Origin: Pseudomonas sp. TCU-HL1
GTDB lineage: Bacteria; Pseudomonadota; Gammaproteobacteria; Pseudomonadales; Pseudomonadaceae
Direction: 5' to 3'
Length of the DNA stretch: 64,000 nucleotides
Assembly: GCF_001708505.1 (NCBI RefSeq)
Contig: NZ_CP015992.1
Location: forward strand, 1,860,001 to 1,924,000
The notes beneath the pieces were generated by a model. That model was not told where the DNA came from. It saw only the letters and a list, made by a program, of their open reading frames with translations, and did no database searches. Shown here one piece after another: positions 1 to 8,759 of this stretch; positions within the stretch are counted from its first letter, which is position 1, and each line of letters starts with the position of its first letter. Both the position numbers and the translations under genes were made by a program.

Positions 1-1
1 C

Positions 2-382
2 TTCGACATGCCGCGCTCTGGCGACGAGTACGTGCACCGCGTCGGTCGCACCGGTCGTGCCGGTGGCGAGGGCCTGGCCATCTCGCTGATCTGCCACAAC
101 GACTGGAACCTGATGTCGAGCATCGAGCGCTACCTCAAGCAGAGCTTCGAGCGCCGCGTCATCAAGGAGCTCAAGGGTACCTACAGCGGCCCGAAGAAGG
201 TCAAGGCATCTGGCAAGGCCGTTGGCGTCAAGAAGAAAAAGACCGACAAGAAGGGCGACAAGAAGACCACCACCAAGGCCGCCGCACCCAAGCGCAAGCC
301 CAGCAAGCCGCGCGACGAATCCCGTGTGGTGAGCGGTGATGGGCTGGCGCCGCTCAAGCGCAAGAAGCCTGCGGCGGAGTAA
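2..382 (+). CDS. DEAD-box ATP-dependent RNA helicase, C-terminal part
   Basis: Only the last 126 residues are in the window; the reading frame is open from the first bases. The segment begins inside helicase domain 2 and holds motif VI as HRVGRTGR, which in DEAD-box helicases contacts ATP and couples hydrolysis to RNA unwinding. It ends in a Lys/Arg-rich low-complexity tail with runs such as KKKKTDKKGDKK, typical of RhlE/SrmB-type helicases that use a basic tail for non-specific RNA binding. The protein is cytoplasmic and probably acts in ribosome assembly or RNA turnover. The exact paralogue cannot be decided from the tail alone. Confidence 0.9.
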   Translation, partial: FDMPRSGDEYVHRVGRTGRAGGEGLAISLICHNDWNLMSSIERYLKQSFERRVIKELKGTYSGPKKVKASGKAVGVKKKKTDKKGDKKTTTKAAAPKRKPSKPRDESRVVSGDGLAPLKRKKPAAE

Positions 383-385
383 ATC

Positions 386-673
386 GTGTCAATCGAGCTC
401 GTCTGGCCCGTCCAGGCGCTGCTGGTCAGCTACTCGGCAATGAGCCTGGTGTGCTTCGTCGCCTATTGGCGGGACAAACGCTTGGCGGTTGCCGGCGAAC
501 GGCGAATTCCCGAAGCGCGCTTGCACCTGCTGGAACTATTGGGCGGCTGGCCGGGTGGATTGCTGGCCCAGCGGCTGATCCGCCACAAGAACCGCAAGGT
601 CGCCTATCAGGTAAAGTTCTGGCTGATCGTGGCCGCGCACCTGGGCGTGCTGGGGTACTGGGTGATGCGCTGA
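386..673 (+). CDS. DUF1294-like small membrane protein
   Basis: A 95-residue protein with a GTG start three bases after the helicase stop codon, so probably translated from the same transcript. It has hydrophobic segments near residues 8-27, 47-63 and 75-92 separated by basic loops (YWRDKR, RLIRHKNRK), giving a likely inner-membrane protein. The pattern DKR...LLELLGGWPGG...R.KN.K..Y is that of the DUF1294 family, often found alone or fused to a cold-shock domain. No biochemical function is known to me. Confidence 0.75.
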   Translation: MSIELVWPVQALLVSYSAMSLVCFVAYWRDKRLAVAGERRIPEARLHLLELLGGWPGGLLAQRLIRHKNRKVAYQVKFWLIVAAHLGVLGYWVMR

Positions 674-696
674 TGGGGCAGGGCGGATCTGCGGTC

Positions 697-785
697 CGCT
701 TTCGCGAATGAGTTCGCTCCCACAGATGCAGAGTCGCTCGGTGTGACGCCCCTCTCCCTTCGGGAGAGGGGCTGGGGGTGAGGGG
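697..785. repeat. REP half-site and CTCTCCC...GGGAGAGG repeat
   Basis: The stretch holds TTCGCGAATGAGTTCGCTCC, one arm of the REP type seen again at 4520-4557 and 57765-57852, followed at 749-770 by CCCCTCTCCCTTCGGGAGAG, a short palindromic repeat with a relative between nrdB and nrdA at 51500-51615. Both are dispersed intergenic repeats. The second palindrome could end transcripts arriving from either side. Confidence 0.6.
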
Positions 786-1763
786 TCAAGGCACCAGCAC
801 GATCTTCCCATCCCGCTCGCCGCCGGCTGCGGCGGCCACGGCTTCCTTGATCTGGCTGATGTCGTAGGTCGCGGCGATGCGGGCCTTGAGCTTGCCGTTG
901 GCAATCAGTTGGATCAGTTCGCCGAACAGCTGCATCTGTTGCTGCGGGGTGGCCTGGCGGAACCAGCGGGCCAGCCAGAAGCCTTTCAGGGTCACGTCGC
1001 GGAACACGAAGGAGCCGGGGTTGACCTGGCAAGGCTCGCCACTCATGCGCCCGTAGTTGACCAGCACGCCGCCCTCGGCAAGGCTCGCTGCCAGGTGGTC
1101 GGTGGAGGCACCGCCCACGGCGTCGATGCCCAGCTTCACCGGCGCGCCCCCGGTCGCTTCGCGCACGCGTTTGGGCAGGTCGGGGCCGTCCACCAGCACC
1201 ACATCACCGCCTTCGGCCTTCACGGCCGCCACCGCCGAATCGCGGCGCACGACGTTCAGCGTTTTCAGCCCGCGGATCCTGGCCAACTGGATCAGGTAGC
1301 TGCCCACGCCCGAGTTAGCGGCGTTCTGAATGACCCAGTCGCCAGGTTGCAGGTCGACGAAGTCGCGCAGCATCAGGTAGGCGGTGGGCGGGTTGACGGT
1401 GAGCATCGCCAGCTGCTGCGGGTCGGCGCTGGGCAGCGGGATCAGCTGTTTGGCGTCGGCGATCAGGTGCGTACGCCAAGTGCCGCACCCCACAGGCAGC
1501 AGCACAGTCTGGCCTGGCTTGAGGTTGGCAACATCCGCGGCGACTTCCAGCACTTCACCCACACCCTCGTTGCCGCCGATGGCCGGCAGCGGCGGCAGCA
1601 TGCCGTATTCGCCAGTCAGGGTGAGTACGTCGGAGGGGTTGATCGGCGCGGCCAGCACCTTTACCAGGGCCTGGCCGGCGCCCACCGGCGGCAGCTCGAA
1701 CTCCACGGCTTCGATCACGTCCTGGGGCGCGGGGCCACGGGTCTTGTATTCGGCTTTGAGCAT
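786..1763 (-). CDS. MDR-family 2-enoyl thioester reductase-like oxidoreductase
   Basis: A zinc-independent medium-chain dehydrogenase/reductase of 325 residues. The N-terminal GroES-like domain carries INPSD near residue 42. The Rossmann half carries NAANSGVGSY near residue 150, a variant of the nucleotide-binding loop seen in mitochondrial-type trans-2-enoyl-CoA/ACP reductases (MECR/Etr1 group), which reduce enoyl thioesters with NADPH. I chose the ATG preceded by GGAG seven bases upstream; an in-frame extension of 65 codons lacks a ribosome site. The classical structural-zinc cysteines are absent. It is a soluble, apparently monocistronic gene. Family is sure, substrate is not. Confidence 0.85.
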   Translation of the reverse strand: MLKAEYKTRGPAPQDVIEAVEFELPPVGAGQALVKVLAAPINPSDVLTLTGEYGMLPPLPAIGGNEGVGEVLEVAADVANLKPGQTVLLPVGCGTWRTHLIADAKQLIPLPSADPQQLAMLTVNPPTAYLMLRDFVDLQPGDWVIQNAANSGVGSYLIQLARIRGLKTLNVVRRDSAVAAVKAEGGDVVLVDGPDLPKRVREATGGAPVKLGIDAVGGASTDHLAASLAEGGVLVNYGRMSGEPCQVNPGSFVFRDVTLKGFWLARWFRQATPQQQMQLFGELIQLIANGKLKARIAATYDISQIKEAVAAAAGGERDGKIVLVP

Positions 1764-1976
1764 GACGCTTCTCCTGGCGGCTCTGAGGGGCCTTGAGTCT
1801 AGCCGCTGATGGGCGAGAGGCGCTGAATCCCTTGGCATTTGCATGGGTGATGCAGTGGCGCGATGAGGATGCTGGAGGTCGTTCTGGAGCGGGGGCCGGG
1901 CGAGGCCTTTGCTAGGTTCGGCTGCGAAGCAGGAGTAGCGCTTCCTCACGCCATCCATCGAAGGAATAAGAAGAAG

Positions 1977-3035
1977 ATGAAGATCGCCAAGACCCTAATG
2001 TCCATCGCGCTGTGCCTGGGGTTGGCCGGCGGCGCCCAGGCCGCTACCGAGTTGAAGCACTGGCCGGAACCCGCTGCCAGGCAGCTGGACGCGCTGATCG
2101 CCAAGCATGCCAACCAGGGCAACTTCGCCGTGTTCGACATGGATAACACCAGCTATCGCTACGACCTGGAGGAATCGCTTCTGCCTTTCCTGGAGATGAA
2201 GGGCGTGCTCACCCGCGAGAAGCTCGACCCATCCCTCAAGCTGATTCCCTTCAAGGATGTGAAGGGGCATAAGGAAAGCCTCAACAGCTACTACTACCGC
2301 CTGTGCGAGGTGGACGACCTGGTCTGCTATCCCTGGGTCGCCCAGGTGTTCTCCGGCTTTACCCTGCGTGAGTTGAAGGGGTACGTCGACGAGCTGATGG
2401 CCTACGGCAAGCCGATCCCCGCCACCTATTACGAAGGTGACGAGGTGAAGACCATCGAGATCAATCCGCCGAAGATCTTCAGCGGCCAGAAGGAGCTGAT
2501 GAACAGACTCAGCGAGAACGGTATCGAGGTCTACATCATGACCGCCGCCCTCGAAGAGCTGGTGCGCATGGTCGCTTCGGACCCGAAGTACGGCTACAAC
2601 GTCAAGCCGGAGAACGTCATCGGCGTCACCACCCTGCTGAAGGACCGCAAGAGCGGTGCCGTGACCACCAGCCGCAAGCAGATCACCGATGGCAAATATG
2701 ACGAGAAAGCCAACCTCGACCTGGAACTGACCCCTTATCTCTGGACCCCGGCTACCTGGATGTCCGGCAAGTACGCGGCCATCCTCAGCTACATCGACGA
2801 GTGGAAGAAGCCCATCCTGGTCGCTGGCGACACACCGATCAGCGACGGCTACATGATGTTCCACGGCACGGATGTGGCCAAAGGCGGTATCAACCTGTGG
2901 ATCAACCGCAAGGCCAAGTACATGGACCAGATCACCGCCATGCAGAAGGCCAACGCCGAGGCCCAGGCCAAACAGGGCCTGCCGGTGACGGCGGACAAGA
3001 ACTGGGTGGTGGTGACGCCCGAGCAGATTCAGTGA
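1977..3035 (+). CDS. pchP: Phosphorylcholine phosphatase, secreted HAD enzyme
   Basis: A 352-residue HAD-superfamily protein with a Sec signal peptide (residues 1-22, ending AGGAQA). HAD motif I is FDMDNT with Asp54 and Asp56; removing the signal places them near mature positions 31 and 33, matching the nucleophile and acid/base known for P. aeruginosa PchP. A later acidic motif AGDTPISDG supplies Mg ligands. The family hydrolyses phosphorylcholine to choline and phosphate in the periplasm, feeding the choline/betaine pathway. The next gene encodes a secreted phospholipase-C-fold protein, so the neighbourhood suits phosphatidylcholine use. The start after the purine-rich AAGGAATAAGAAG was chosen over an upstream ATG that gives no signal peptide. 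Confidence 0.88.
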   Translation: MKIAKTLMSIALCLGLAGGAQAATELKHWPEPAARQLDALIAKHANQGNFAVFDMDNTSYRYDLEESLLPFLEMKGVLTREKLDPSLKLIPFKDVKGHKESLNSYYYRLCEVDDLVCYPWVAQVFSGFTLRELKGYVDELMAYGKPIPATYYEGDEVKTIEINPPKIFSGQKELMNRLSENGIEVYIMTAALEELVRMVASDPKYGYNVKPENVIGVTTLLKDRKSGAVTTSRKQITDGKYDEKANLDLELTPYLWTPATWMSGKYAAILSYIDEWKKPILVAGDTPISDGYMMFHGTDVAKGGINLWINRKAKYMDQITAMQKANAEAQAKQGLPVTADKNWVVVTPEQIQ

Positions 3036-3052
3036 GGCTTCACTGACAGCAG

Positions 3053-3080
3053 CGGCCGCCCTCGGGCGGCCGTTTCGTTT
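3053..3080 (+). terminator. Intrinsic terminator after pchP
   Basis: A GC-rich hairpin with arms CGGCCGCC and GGCGGCCG around a CTCG loop, followed by TTTCGTTT, 18 bases past the pchP stop. It should end most pchP transcripts, so the next gene probably has its own promoter. Confidence 0.75.
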
Positions 3081-3201
3081 CATGCACTAGAGTCAAGGCT
3101 GTCGGCTTGATTGGTGAGTCCGGCTGTCCTGGCTGGACAGTGAAGCCGCGCACGGCGGCTGCTACCCTGCCGCCGTGCTCGAACCTGTCATGGAGTGATC
3201 G

Positions 3202-4494
3202 ATGAAGTACCTGGCGCTCGCCCTCAGCCTGAGCCTTGCTGGCTTGCCATCCGCGGCCCTGGCCTGGTCCAGCCACGCTCTGGGGACCGCCCTGGCGCTG
3301 GCCGGGCTGCCGCAGATCAAGGATGCGCCGCCAGTCGAGGTGGAAAACCTGGAGTTCTTCCTCGAGGAAGAGGGCGTGGCCCTGGAGCAACTGCTGGACG
3401 AGCAGGAAGAGTTCTTCCGCGAGAACCTGTCGGCTTATCCCGCACGACCTGATGACCTGCGCTGGATTCCCACCCATGGCGGCGATCGCCGCAAGGCCTT
3501 CCTGATGGCGCTGCGGGTGAACCCCGAAATCAAGCTGGCCTACTTCGTCCAGGGCCTGCCGGGGATGGACTGGAGCGGACGCACGCCTCTCGACGCGGCC
3601 GATGTGCTGGTGTTCCGCAAGCTCAGCCTGTGGCGTGAGTGGCGCTTCTACCAAGTGCAGCCCGGCGACAAGCTGCCCGCCCTGGCCGTGGTGGCCAGTG
3701 CCGCCGACGAGCCGGACTACGGTCACGACATCAACTTGTTCAGCGACAACCCCGGCGAAGTCGGTGCGCGCTACAACTTCGGCAAGCAGCCCTTCGGCGA
3801 CGCCCGGTTCGAGTACTCCTCCCAGGCGCCGTTCCATATCGGCTACTACCACGAAGACAAGATCATCTACCGCGCTGCACCCTACCTGGCGCGTACCTAT
3901 CCGGAGGTGCGTGTCTACCAGTACCTCGGCCTGGCGCGTTTCGCCTTCGAGAGCGGTCACCCGTACTGGGGTTATCGCTTCCTCGGCTGGGGCCTGCATT
4001 ACATCCAGGATCTGACCCAGCCGTACCACGCCAAGGCCCTGCCGGGTCATGGTACGCCCCGGCTGATCTGGATCGCGCTGAAAGCCGCGGTGGGCCTGGA
4101 CAGCGACAAGCTGGCGGCTATCGAACAAGCGGCCAACCGGCACACTGAGGTCGAGCAGTACCAGGCCGACTGGTTGCGCAAGCTGCTGCGAGAGGGGCGC
4201 AACGACAGCCCGCTACTGCGCGCCTACGCCGATGACCGTGCGGATGGTGAGTACCCGCCCTTCGACGGCGAGTTCCTGCGCCTGGTGGTGTCCAAGGAGT
4301 CCTACGACGCCGCCGATGACTTCGATGCGCGCATCGGCCAATGGCGCGTGGGTGGCCAGGCACCGGCGGGCTTCAGCCGGGACAACCAATTGGCGCCGTT
4401 GCCCGATGATGTGCAACTCAACCAGGCGCTGGTGCGGCTGATCCGCCATTTCGGCGCCCATAGCCGAAATGCCACGCGGGCGACTCTGCCTTAG
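3202..4494 (+). CDS. Secreted zinc phospholipase C / S1-P1 nuclease-fold protein
   Basis: A 430-residue exported protein. The signal peptide runs to Ala21, and cleavage there would leave Trp22 (WSSHALG) as the mature N-terminus. In Zn-dependent phospholipase C and S1/P1 nucleases the mature N-terminal Trp and a nearby His bind the trinuclear zinc cluster. Further ligand-like motifs are HIGYYHED and the family-typical HYIQDLTQPYH near residue 270. The fold hydrolyses phosphodiester bonds in phospholipids or nucleic acids. Its place just after pchP favours a phospholipid substrate, but this is inference. The protein is longer than the Bacillus enzymes, with an acidic helical insert at residues 45-75 (EEEGVALEQLLDEQEEFF). 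RBS GGAG precedes the chosen ATG. Confidence 0.72.
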   Translation: MKYLALALSLSLAGLPSAALAWSSHALGTALALAGLPQIKDAPPVEVENLEFFLEEEGVALEQLLDEQEEFFRENLSAYPARPDDLRWIPTHGGDRRKAFLMALRVNPEIKLAYFVQGLPGMDWSGRTPLDAADVLVFRKLSLWREWRFYQVQPGDKLPALAVVASAADEPDYGHDINLFSDNPGEVGARYNFGKQPFGDARFEYSSQAPFHIGYYHEDKIIYRAAPYLARTYPEVRVYQYLGLARFAFESGHPYWGYRFLGWGLHYIQDLTQPYHAKALPGHGTPRLIWIALKAAVGLDSDKLAAIEQAANRHTEVEQYQADWLRKLLREGRNDSPLLRAYADDRADGEYPPFDGEFLRLVVSKESYDAADDFDARIGQWRVGGQAPAGFSRDNQLAPLPDDVQLNQALVRLIRHFGAHSRNATRATLP

Positions 4495-4519
4495 GTCGGG
4501 CAACGCGGGGAATATCCTG

Positions 4520-4557
4520 TGGGAGCGATTTCAATCGCGAATGAATTCGCTCCCACA
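4520..4557. repeat. REP palindrome (GTGGGAGCGA...TCGCTCCCAC)
   Basis: A near-perfect dyad with arms GTGGGAGCGATTT and AATTCGCTCCCAC. It matches the arm at 697-725 and the pair at 57765-57852. It lies between two convergent genes, the usual Pseudomonas REP position. A second imperfect repeat follows (CCCGGATGCAATCCGGG at 4581-4597, with a partner around 4614-4632). Confidence 0.7.
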
Positions 4558-4662
4558 AGGCGACGCCTGTAGCCGGGTAGCCCGGATGCAATCCGGGAAA
4601 TGGCGGCGCCGTTCCCGGACCTTCATCCGGGTGACGGGGCAGGGCGGGAGGGGAGGCGGTGC

Positions 4663-6996
4663 TCAGTGATACTGCTGCAGGCGCAGTTCGGTGCTGTCCG
4701 GCAGCACCGCACGTTCGTCGCCCGGGTTTTCCCCTTCGCTCTCCAGCGCATCCTGCTGGCGGGCCAGGAGGCCGAACAGCGTGGTGATTGGATGCAGCGG
4801 GCGCTTCTGCGCGACCTGTCCGCCGTTGTCGGCGGCAACCGCCGAGGTTGGCAGGGGTTCGGTGGTCACCTTGAAGTCGCTGATCTCGATCACGCCACGA
4901 CCTTCGGCCAGCAGGTGGAAGGAGAAGGCCTTGCGTGCTTCGGGGTTGTCGAAGGCAAAGTCGACCTTCAGCGGCTTGCCCTGTTTCAGCAGCGGCATTT
5001 CGGGAATCGGCAGGGCCACGTCGCGCTCGAACTCCTTGGCTTTCAGGCGCAACTGAGCACCTTGCTTGTCCATGCGCAGCACCTTGATGGTCATCTGCAC
5101 GCTGGTGCGGCTGTTCTTCGGCAATTCCATGTACTGCGCGCCGATCAGGTTGTCAGCCCAGTCATCCCTGGCTTTTTCTTTCAGGCGGATGCGGTCGCGC
5201 GTGGCGAACTGGTACTCCTGGCCCAGGGTGCCGCCTTGCAGCGATTGGTCAAGCAGCGCCGCACGCTGGGAAACCAGGCGTGCTTTCTTGCCGCTGTAGC
5301 TACCGAGATAACGGGCCTCGTCGGCAATGAAACCCTCACTCTGGTAGCGCCGGCAGACCTGACGGAAGTCGCATTCGGTAAAGGTGTCGTTGCCGTCGTG
5401 GTAGCGTAGTTTGCCGTTGGTATAGGACATCATCTCGCGGCCGATGGCGTAATCGCGGAACAGCGAGCGGCCGGAGAGGTTCTGCGGTACCCGGTAGCCG
5501 AAGTAGTCGAGGATCGAGGTGGTCAGGTCGACGTGGCCGTAGACGCCGCTCTTGATCGGTGGCAGCGACGCCTGCTCGGGGGCCAGCACCAGGTTGAAGC
5601 CCCAGGCCGAAGCGAGGCGGACATTTTCGATGCCGTGGGATTCGTCCGAGGTGACGATGACCAGGGTGTCCTTCAGCACGCCCTGTTTCTCCAGGCCGGT
5701 GAGGAAGGCGTCGACCGCATCATCCAGGTAAGCGATGGCGGCCTTCTTGGAGTCCGGGTAGCGCATCAGGTAGTCGGCGGGGGCGGAGTAGGGCTGGTGG
5801 GTGCCGACGGTGAGCAGGGTGAGCATCCACGGCTTCTTCTGCTGGCGCAGCTGCTTCACGTAGGTCTGCGCACCTTCGAAGAAGGCCTTGTCGTCCATGC
5901 CCCAGGGGAATTCCAGGTAGGCCTTGTTGCGGAACCAGTCACGCCCCAGGGTCTTGTCGAAGCCCATCTGCGGCATGATCTTGTCCTTGGCCATGAAGCG
6001 CAGCCCGGCGCCCTGCAGGAAGTGGGTGCTGAAACCATGCTGGTGCATCTGCGAGGGCAGGCAGGCCTTGGCGCGGGCCGGGTTGTTCAGCAGTTCCAGG
6101 CCTTTGGGCGTACCCGAATCCAGCTTGCTGTAGTCGCCACAGAGCATGGCGTACAAGCCGCGGATGGTCTGGTGGCTGTGCAGCACGTAGTCGGGCGTGG
6201 TCATGGCTCGCTCGGCCCAGGCGCTGAGCTTGGGCATCAGCGACTCCTGGTAGCTGCTGTTGATTGCTGCACGGTTGGCGGCAATGTACGCGCCGGGAAC
6301 GCCTTCGAGGGTGATCACCAGCACGTTGCGCGCACGGCCGGGGCCCGGAAGCAGGGGCGTGCCATCGAGGTCGAGGCGCGCCAGGCCGGCGATGTCCGGC
6401 GGTGTGTCGGGCTTGTCGCCATCAAGCCAGTCTTCGACTGCCAGTTGGCCGCTGTTCACGGCGCTGGCCATCAGTTTGTGGGGCAGGTTGAACTGCCGCC
6501 ACTGGTCGGCGTCGCTGGGTTGCACGGATTGCAGGGTGATGTGCCCCATCAGCAGGGCGGCCGGCGTGGCGAACCATTTCCAGTTCAGCGGGCGATGCCG
6601 GTGCCGCCAGAACAGCAGGCACGCCAGCAGGCTGGCGCCCAATGCCGCGCCCAGGTGCGGGTGGGTGATGCCGCCGCCCTGGGTGGAATGGCTGACGAAT
6701 TGCGGGTCGAGCAGGTATTTCAGGTCGCCCGGTTCCGGCATCCGGCCGACGGCGCCGACCAGTTCGGCATTGCCGAGGACCATCAGGCACCAGAGCAGCA
6801 TCAGCGGCAGGGCCAGCAGCAGCGAACGGCCGTACAGGAGCACGATCAGGAAGGTGCCGAAGGCGAGGTCGGAGAGATAGCCGAAGGGGTTGGACCAGCC
6901 CAGCCAATAGCGGCTGGCGAGGGGGATCGCCAGGAACAGCACGCCAAGTGTTGCGAGCGATGCGGATTGCGACAGCCAACGGCTGAATGGGCGCAC
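4663..6996 (-). CDS. LTA synthase/sulfatase-family membrane phosphotransferase
   Basis: A 777-residue inner-membrane protein. About five hydrophobic segments fill residues 1-170, followed by a periplasmic sulfatase-type catalytic domain from about residue 225 (RNVLVITLEG). The alkaline-phosphatase-fold pieces seen are SHQTIRGLYAMLCGD, where the Thr is the expected nucleophile, GTHQPYS, and VTSDESHGIE with metal-binding Asp and His. This is the architecture of LtaS/OpgB/EptA-like enzymes that move phosphoglycerol or phosphoethanolamine onto glycans. In Pseudomonas, which makes no lipoteichoic acid, the likely acceptors are periplasmic glucans or lipids. About 200 residues after the sulfatase core form a beta-rich C-terminal extension of unknown role. 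It is a single gene with no partner beside it. Confidence 0.8.
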   Translation of the reverse strand: MRPFSRWLSQSASLATLGVLFLAIPLASRYWLGWSNPFGYLSDLAFGTFLIVLLYGRSLLLALPLMLLWCLMVLGNAELVGAVGRMPEPGDLKYLLDPQFVSHSTQGGGITHPHLGAALGASLLACLLFWRHRHRPLNWKWFATPAALLMGHITLQSVQPSDADQWRQFNLPHKLMASAVNSGQLAVEDWLDGDKPDTPPDIAGLARLDLDGTPLLPGPGRARNVLVITLEGVPGAYIAANRAAINSSYQESLMPKLSAWAERAMTTPDYVLHSHQTIRGLYAMLCGDYSKLDSGTPKGLELLNNPARAKACLPSQMHQHGFSTHFLQGAGLRFMAKDKIMPQMGFDKTLGRDWFRNKAYLEFPWGMDDKAFFEGAQTYVKQLRQQKKPWMLTLLTVGTHQPYSAPADYLMRYPDSKKAAIAYLDDAVDAFLTGLEKQGVLKDTLVIVTSDESHGIENVRLASAWGFNLVLAPEQASLPPIKSGVYGHVDLTTSILDYFGYRVPQNLSGRSLFRDYAIGREMMSYTNGKLRYHDGNDTFTECDFRQVCRRYQSEGFIADEARYLGSYSGKKARLVSQRAALLDQSLQGGTLGQEYQFATRDRIRLKEKARDDWADNLIGAQYMELPKNSRTSVQMTIKVLRMDKQGAQLRLKAKEFERDVALPIPEMPLLKQGKPLKVDFAFDNPEARKAFSFHLLAEGRGVIEISDFKVTTEPLPTSAVAADNGGQVAQKRPLHPITTLFGLLARQQDALESEGENPGDERAVLPDSTELRLQQYH

Positions 6997-7331
6997 AGGA
7001 ACTCCTGAGATGGGACAGTGAGAATCCGTCGAGTGATGCCGGAATGCACGGAGGTCGTGGTTTCGGCGACATGATTCTGAAACATCGTTGTGCTAGCGAC
7101 CAGTAGACAGTTTTGCAGAATGAAAATTCAGGCAGGTTCTTGCGACCTGTCTGGCGATGAAAGGACAGAATCTCAGGACGGGAAACGTGCCAGGCGCTGT
7201 CGGTGGCTCTCGAAGCCCGACAGGCGAATACGCCGGGGTTGAGCTTGGCTGCCGTGCTGCCAGTCCACTCGATTCACCCAGCGTCCCGGTCAGCGAGTAG
7301 AATGCCGCCTCGACATTCAGAGGTAGCGAAG
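6997..7331. other. Intergenic region between divergent genes
   Basis: About 330 bases separate the divergent LTA-synthase-like gene and the CvfB-like gene and must hold both promoters. I see no repeat, no small gene with a ribosome site and no clear operator. Confidence 0.5.
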
Positions 7332-8168
7332 ATGGCACTAATCGGGCGTTTCAATTCACTTCAGGTGGCCAAGCACACGGACTTCGGCCTGTACCTGGAC
7401 GGCGGCCCGGACGGCGAGATCCTCTTGCCCAAGCGTTACGTGCCCAAGGACGAACCGACCGACGTGGGCGATTGGCTGAATGTCTTCCTCTATCTCGACA
7501 GCGAAGATCGTCCGGTAGCTACCATGCTGAAGCCCAAGGTGCAGGTCGGCGGCTTTGCCAGCCTCAAGGTCGTGGAGATCAACCGGGTCGGCCTGTTCCT
7601 CGACTGGGGGCTGCCCAAGGACCTCCTGTTGCCGCATTCGGAAGAGAAGCGTCCGCTGCAGGTGGGTGACTATTGCGTGGTGTACGTCTACCTCGACAAG
7701 CGCACTCGCCGCATCACCGCCACCGCGCGCCTGGATCGCTACCTGGACGCCACTCCACCGCGCTACAAGACTGGCCAGGCGGTCGATCTGCTGGTGGCGG
7801 ATCAGACCGACCTTGGTTTCAAGGCCATCATCGACGGGCAGCACTGGGGCCTTATCCACAAGAACGAGATGTTCAAGTTCCTGCGTAGCGGTATGCGTGA
7901 GCAGGGCTACATCAAGGAAATCCGTCCGGACGGCAAGATCAGCCTGAGCCTGCAGCCGGTGGGTGTGGAGGCGGTCAGTGGCCTTGGCGAGCAGATCATC
8001 GCCGCGCTGCGCGCGGAGGGCGGCATGCTGAAGTTGTCGGACAAGAGTCCGCCGGAACTCATCAGCCAGCGCTTTGGTGTCAGCAAGGGCACCTTCAAGA
8101 AGGCGATCGGCGGCCTCTACAAGCAGGGCCTGATCCGCATCGACGACGACCGCATAGAGCTGGTCTGA
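7332..8168 (+). CDS. CvfB/YitL-family S1 RNA-binding protein
   Basis: A 278-residue cytoplasmic protein built from serial S1-like OB-fold modules (repeating pattern VGGFASLKVVEINRVGLFLD) and a C-terminal winged-helix segment (residues about 225-278: ISQRFGVSKGTFKKAIGGLY). This matches the CvfB/YitL family, RNA-binding proteins that affect virulence and gene expression in Gram-positives and are common but poorly studied in Pseudomonas. The ATG follows GAGGTAGCGAAG. A longer in-frame start upstream gives a low-complexity leader and was rejected. A strong terminator follows, so the gene is probably transcribed alone. Confidence 0.85.
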   Translation: MALIGRFNSLQVAKHTDFGLYLDGGPDGEILLPKRYVPKDEPTDVGDWLNVFLYLDSEDRPVATMLKPKVQVGGFASLKVVEINRVGLFLDWGLPKDLLLPHSEEKRPLQVGDYCVVYVYLDKRTRRITATARLDRYLDATPPRYKTGQAVDLLVADQTDLGFKAIIDGQHWGLIHKNEMFKFLRSGMREQGYIKEIRPDGKISLSLQPVGVEAVSGLGEQIIAALRAEGGMLKLSDKSPPELISQRFGVSKGTFKKAIGGLYKQGLIRIDDDRIELV

Positions 8169-8205
8169 TCCGCCCTTAGGTCGCGCCCTGCGCGACCTTG
8201 AATAC

Positions 8206-8250
8206 AAAGCCCCCGGTCCGGAGCCTGCTCCTGCCGGGGGCTTTGCATTT
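8206..8250 (+). terminator. Intrinsic terminator after the S1 protein gene
   Basis: Arms AAAGCCCCCGG and CCGGGGGCTTT around a 17-base loop, then GCATTT. A second short hairpin AGGTCGCG-CCCTG-CGCGACCT precedes it at 8178-8198. The symmetric A/T flanks would let it work in both directions. Confidence 0.75.
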
Positions 8251-8423
8251 CATCGGTCTTGCAAATTGCACGCTGCAAATGCCTCAAATCGTGCGCAATG
8301 CATGGCAAAAGTTGTTTAAAAATTTTGCAAACGACTGATTTATTTGGCGTTTCCGTTGTCATAGGGGTGGCATGCACGCTGCAGATGGGGTGCAGGAGCA
8401 ATCAATTTTCTGGGAGAGAAGAC

Positions 8424-8684
8424 ATGGATCTGGATTTTGACAAACTGATCAGCGCCTTTCCGGAATACGAGTTGAGCACCAAGGCTCGGCCGGACGGTGG
8501 CTTTGTGCTGACACTGGAGCGCGAGGGGAAATTTTTCCAGCGCGTGGTGGCGGCTTCGGTACAGCTGGATTGGCTGATCAGCACGCTCAGGCGCGACCTG
8601 GCGCTGGAGCATGGGGAGGTTCCGCCGGTGGATTCGCTCAAGGTGCTTCACCGCAGGCCCTTGCCGCGCTATCTGCGGGCCTGA
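8424..8684 (+). CDS. DUF3509-like small protein
   Basis: An 86-residue acidic-then-basic protein with an ATG behind GGGAGAG. The pattern F..YELSTKARPDGGFVLTLE followed by a basic tail is what I remember of the Pseudomonas DUF3509 family. No function is known. No signal peptide, membrane segment or catalytic motif is visible. The 250-base upstream region is AT-richer than its surroundings and likely carries its promoter. Confidence 0.65.
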   Translation: MDLDFDKLISAFPEYELSTKARPDGGFVLTLEREGKFFQRVVAASVQLDWLISTLRRDLALEHGEVPPVDSLKVLHRRPLPRYLRA

Positions 8685-8759
8685 CGGCTTCCAGGCCCCG
8701 ATACGCAGTGGATAGTGGCCGCGACAGGACAGGACAGCTGCGGCCAGCTGTTTAAAGAC

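Noticed and set aside
4600..5409. Plus-strand frames opposite the LTA-synthase-like gene
   Set aside because: The minus-strand protein has membrane helices and sulfatase motifs; the opposite frames show only mirror composition.
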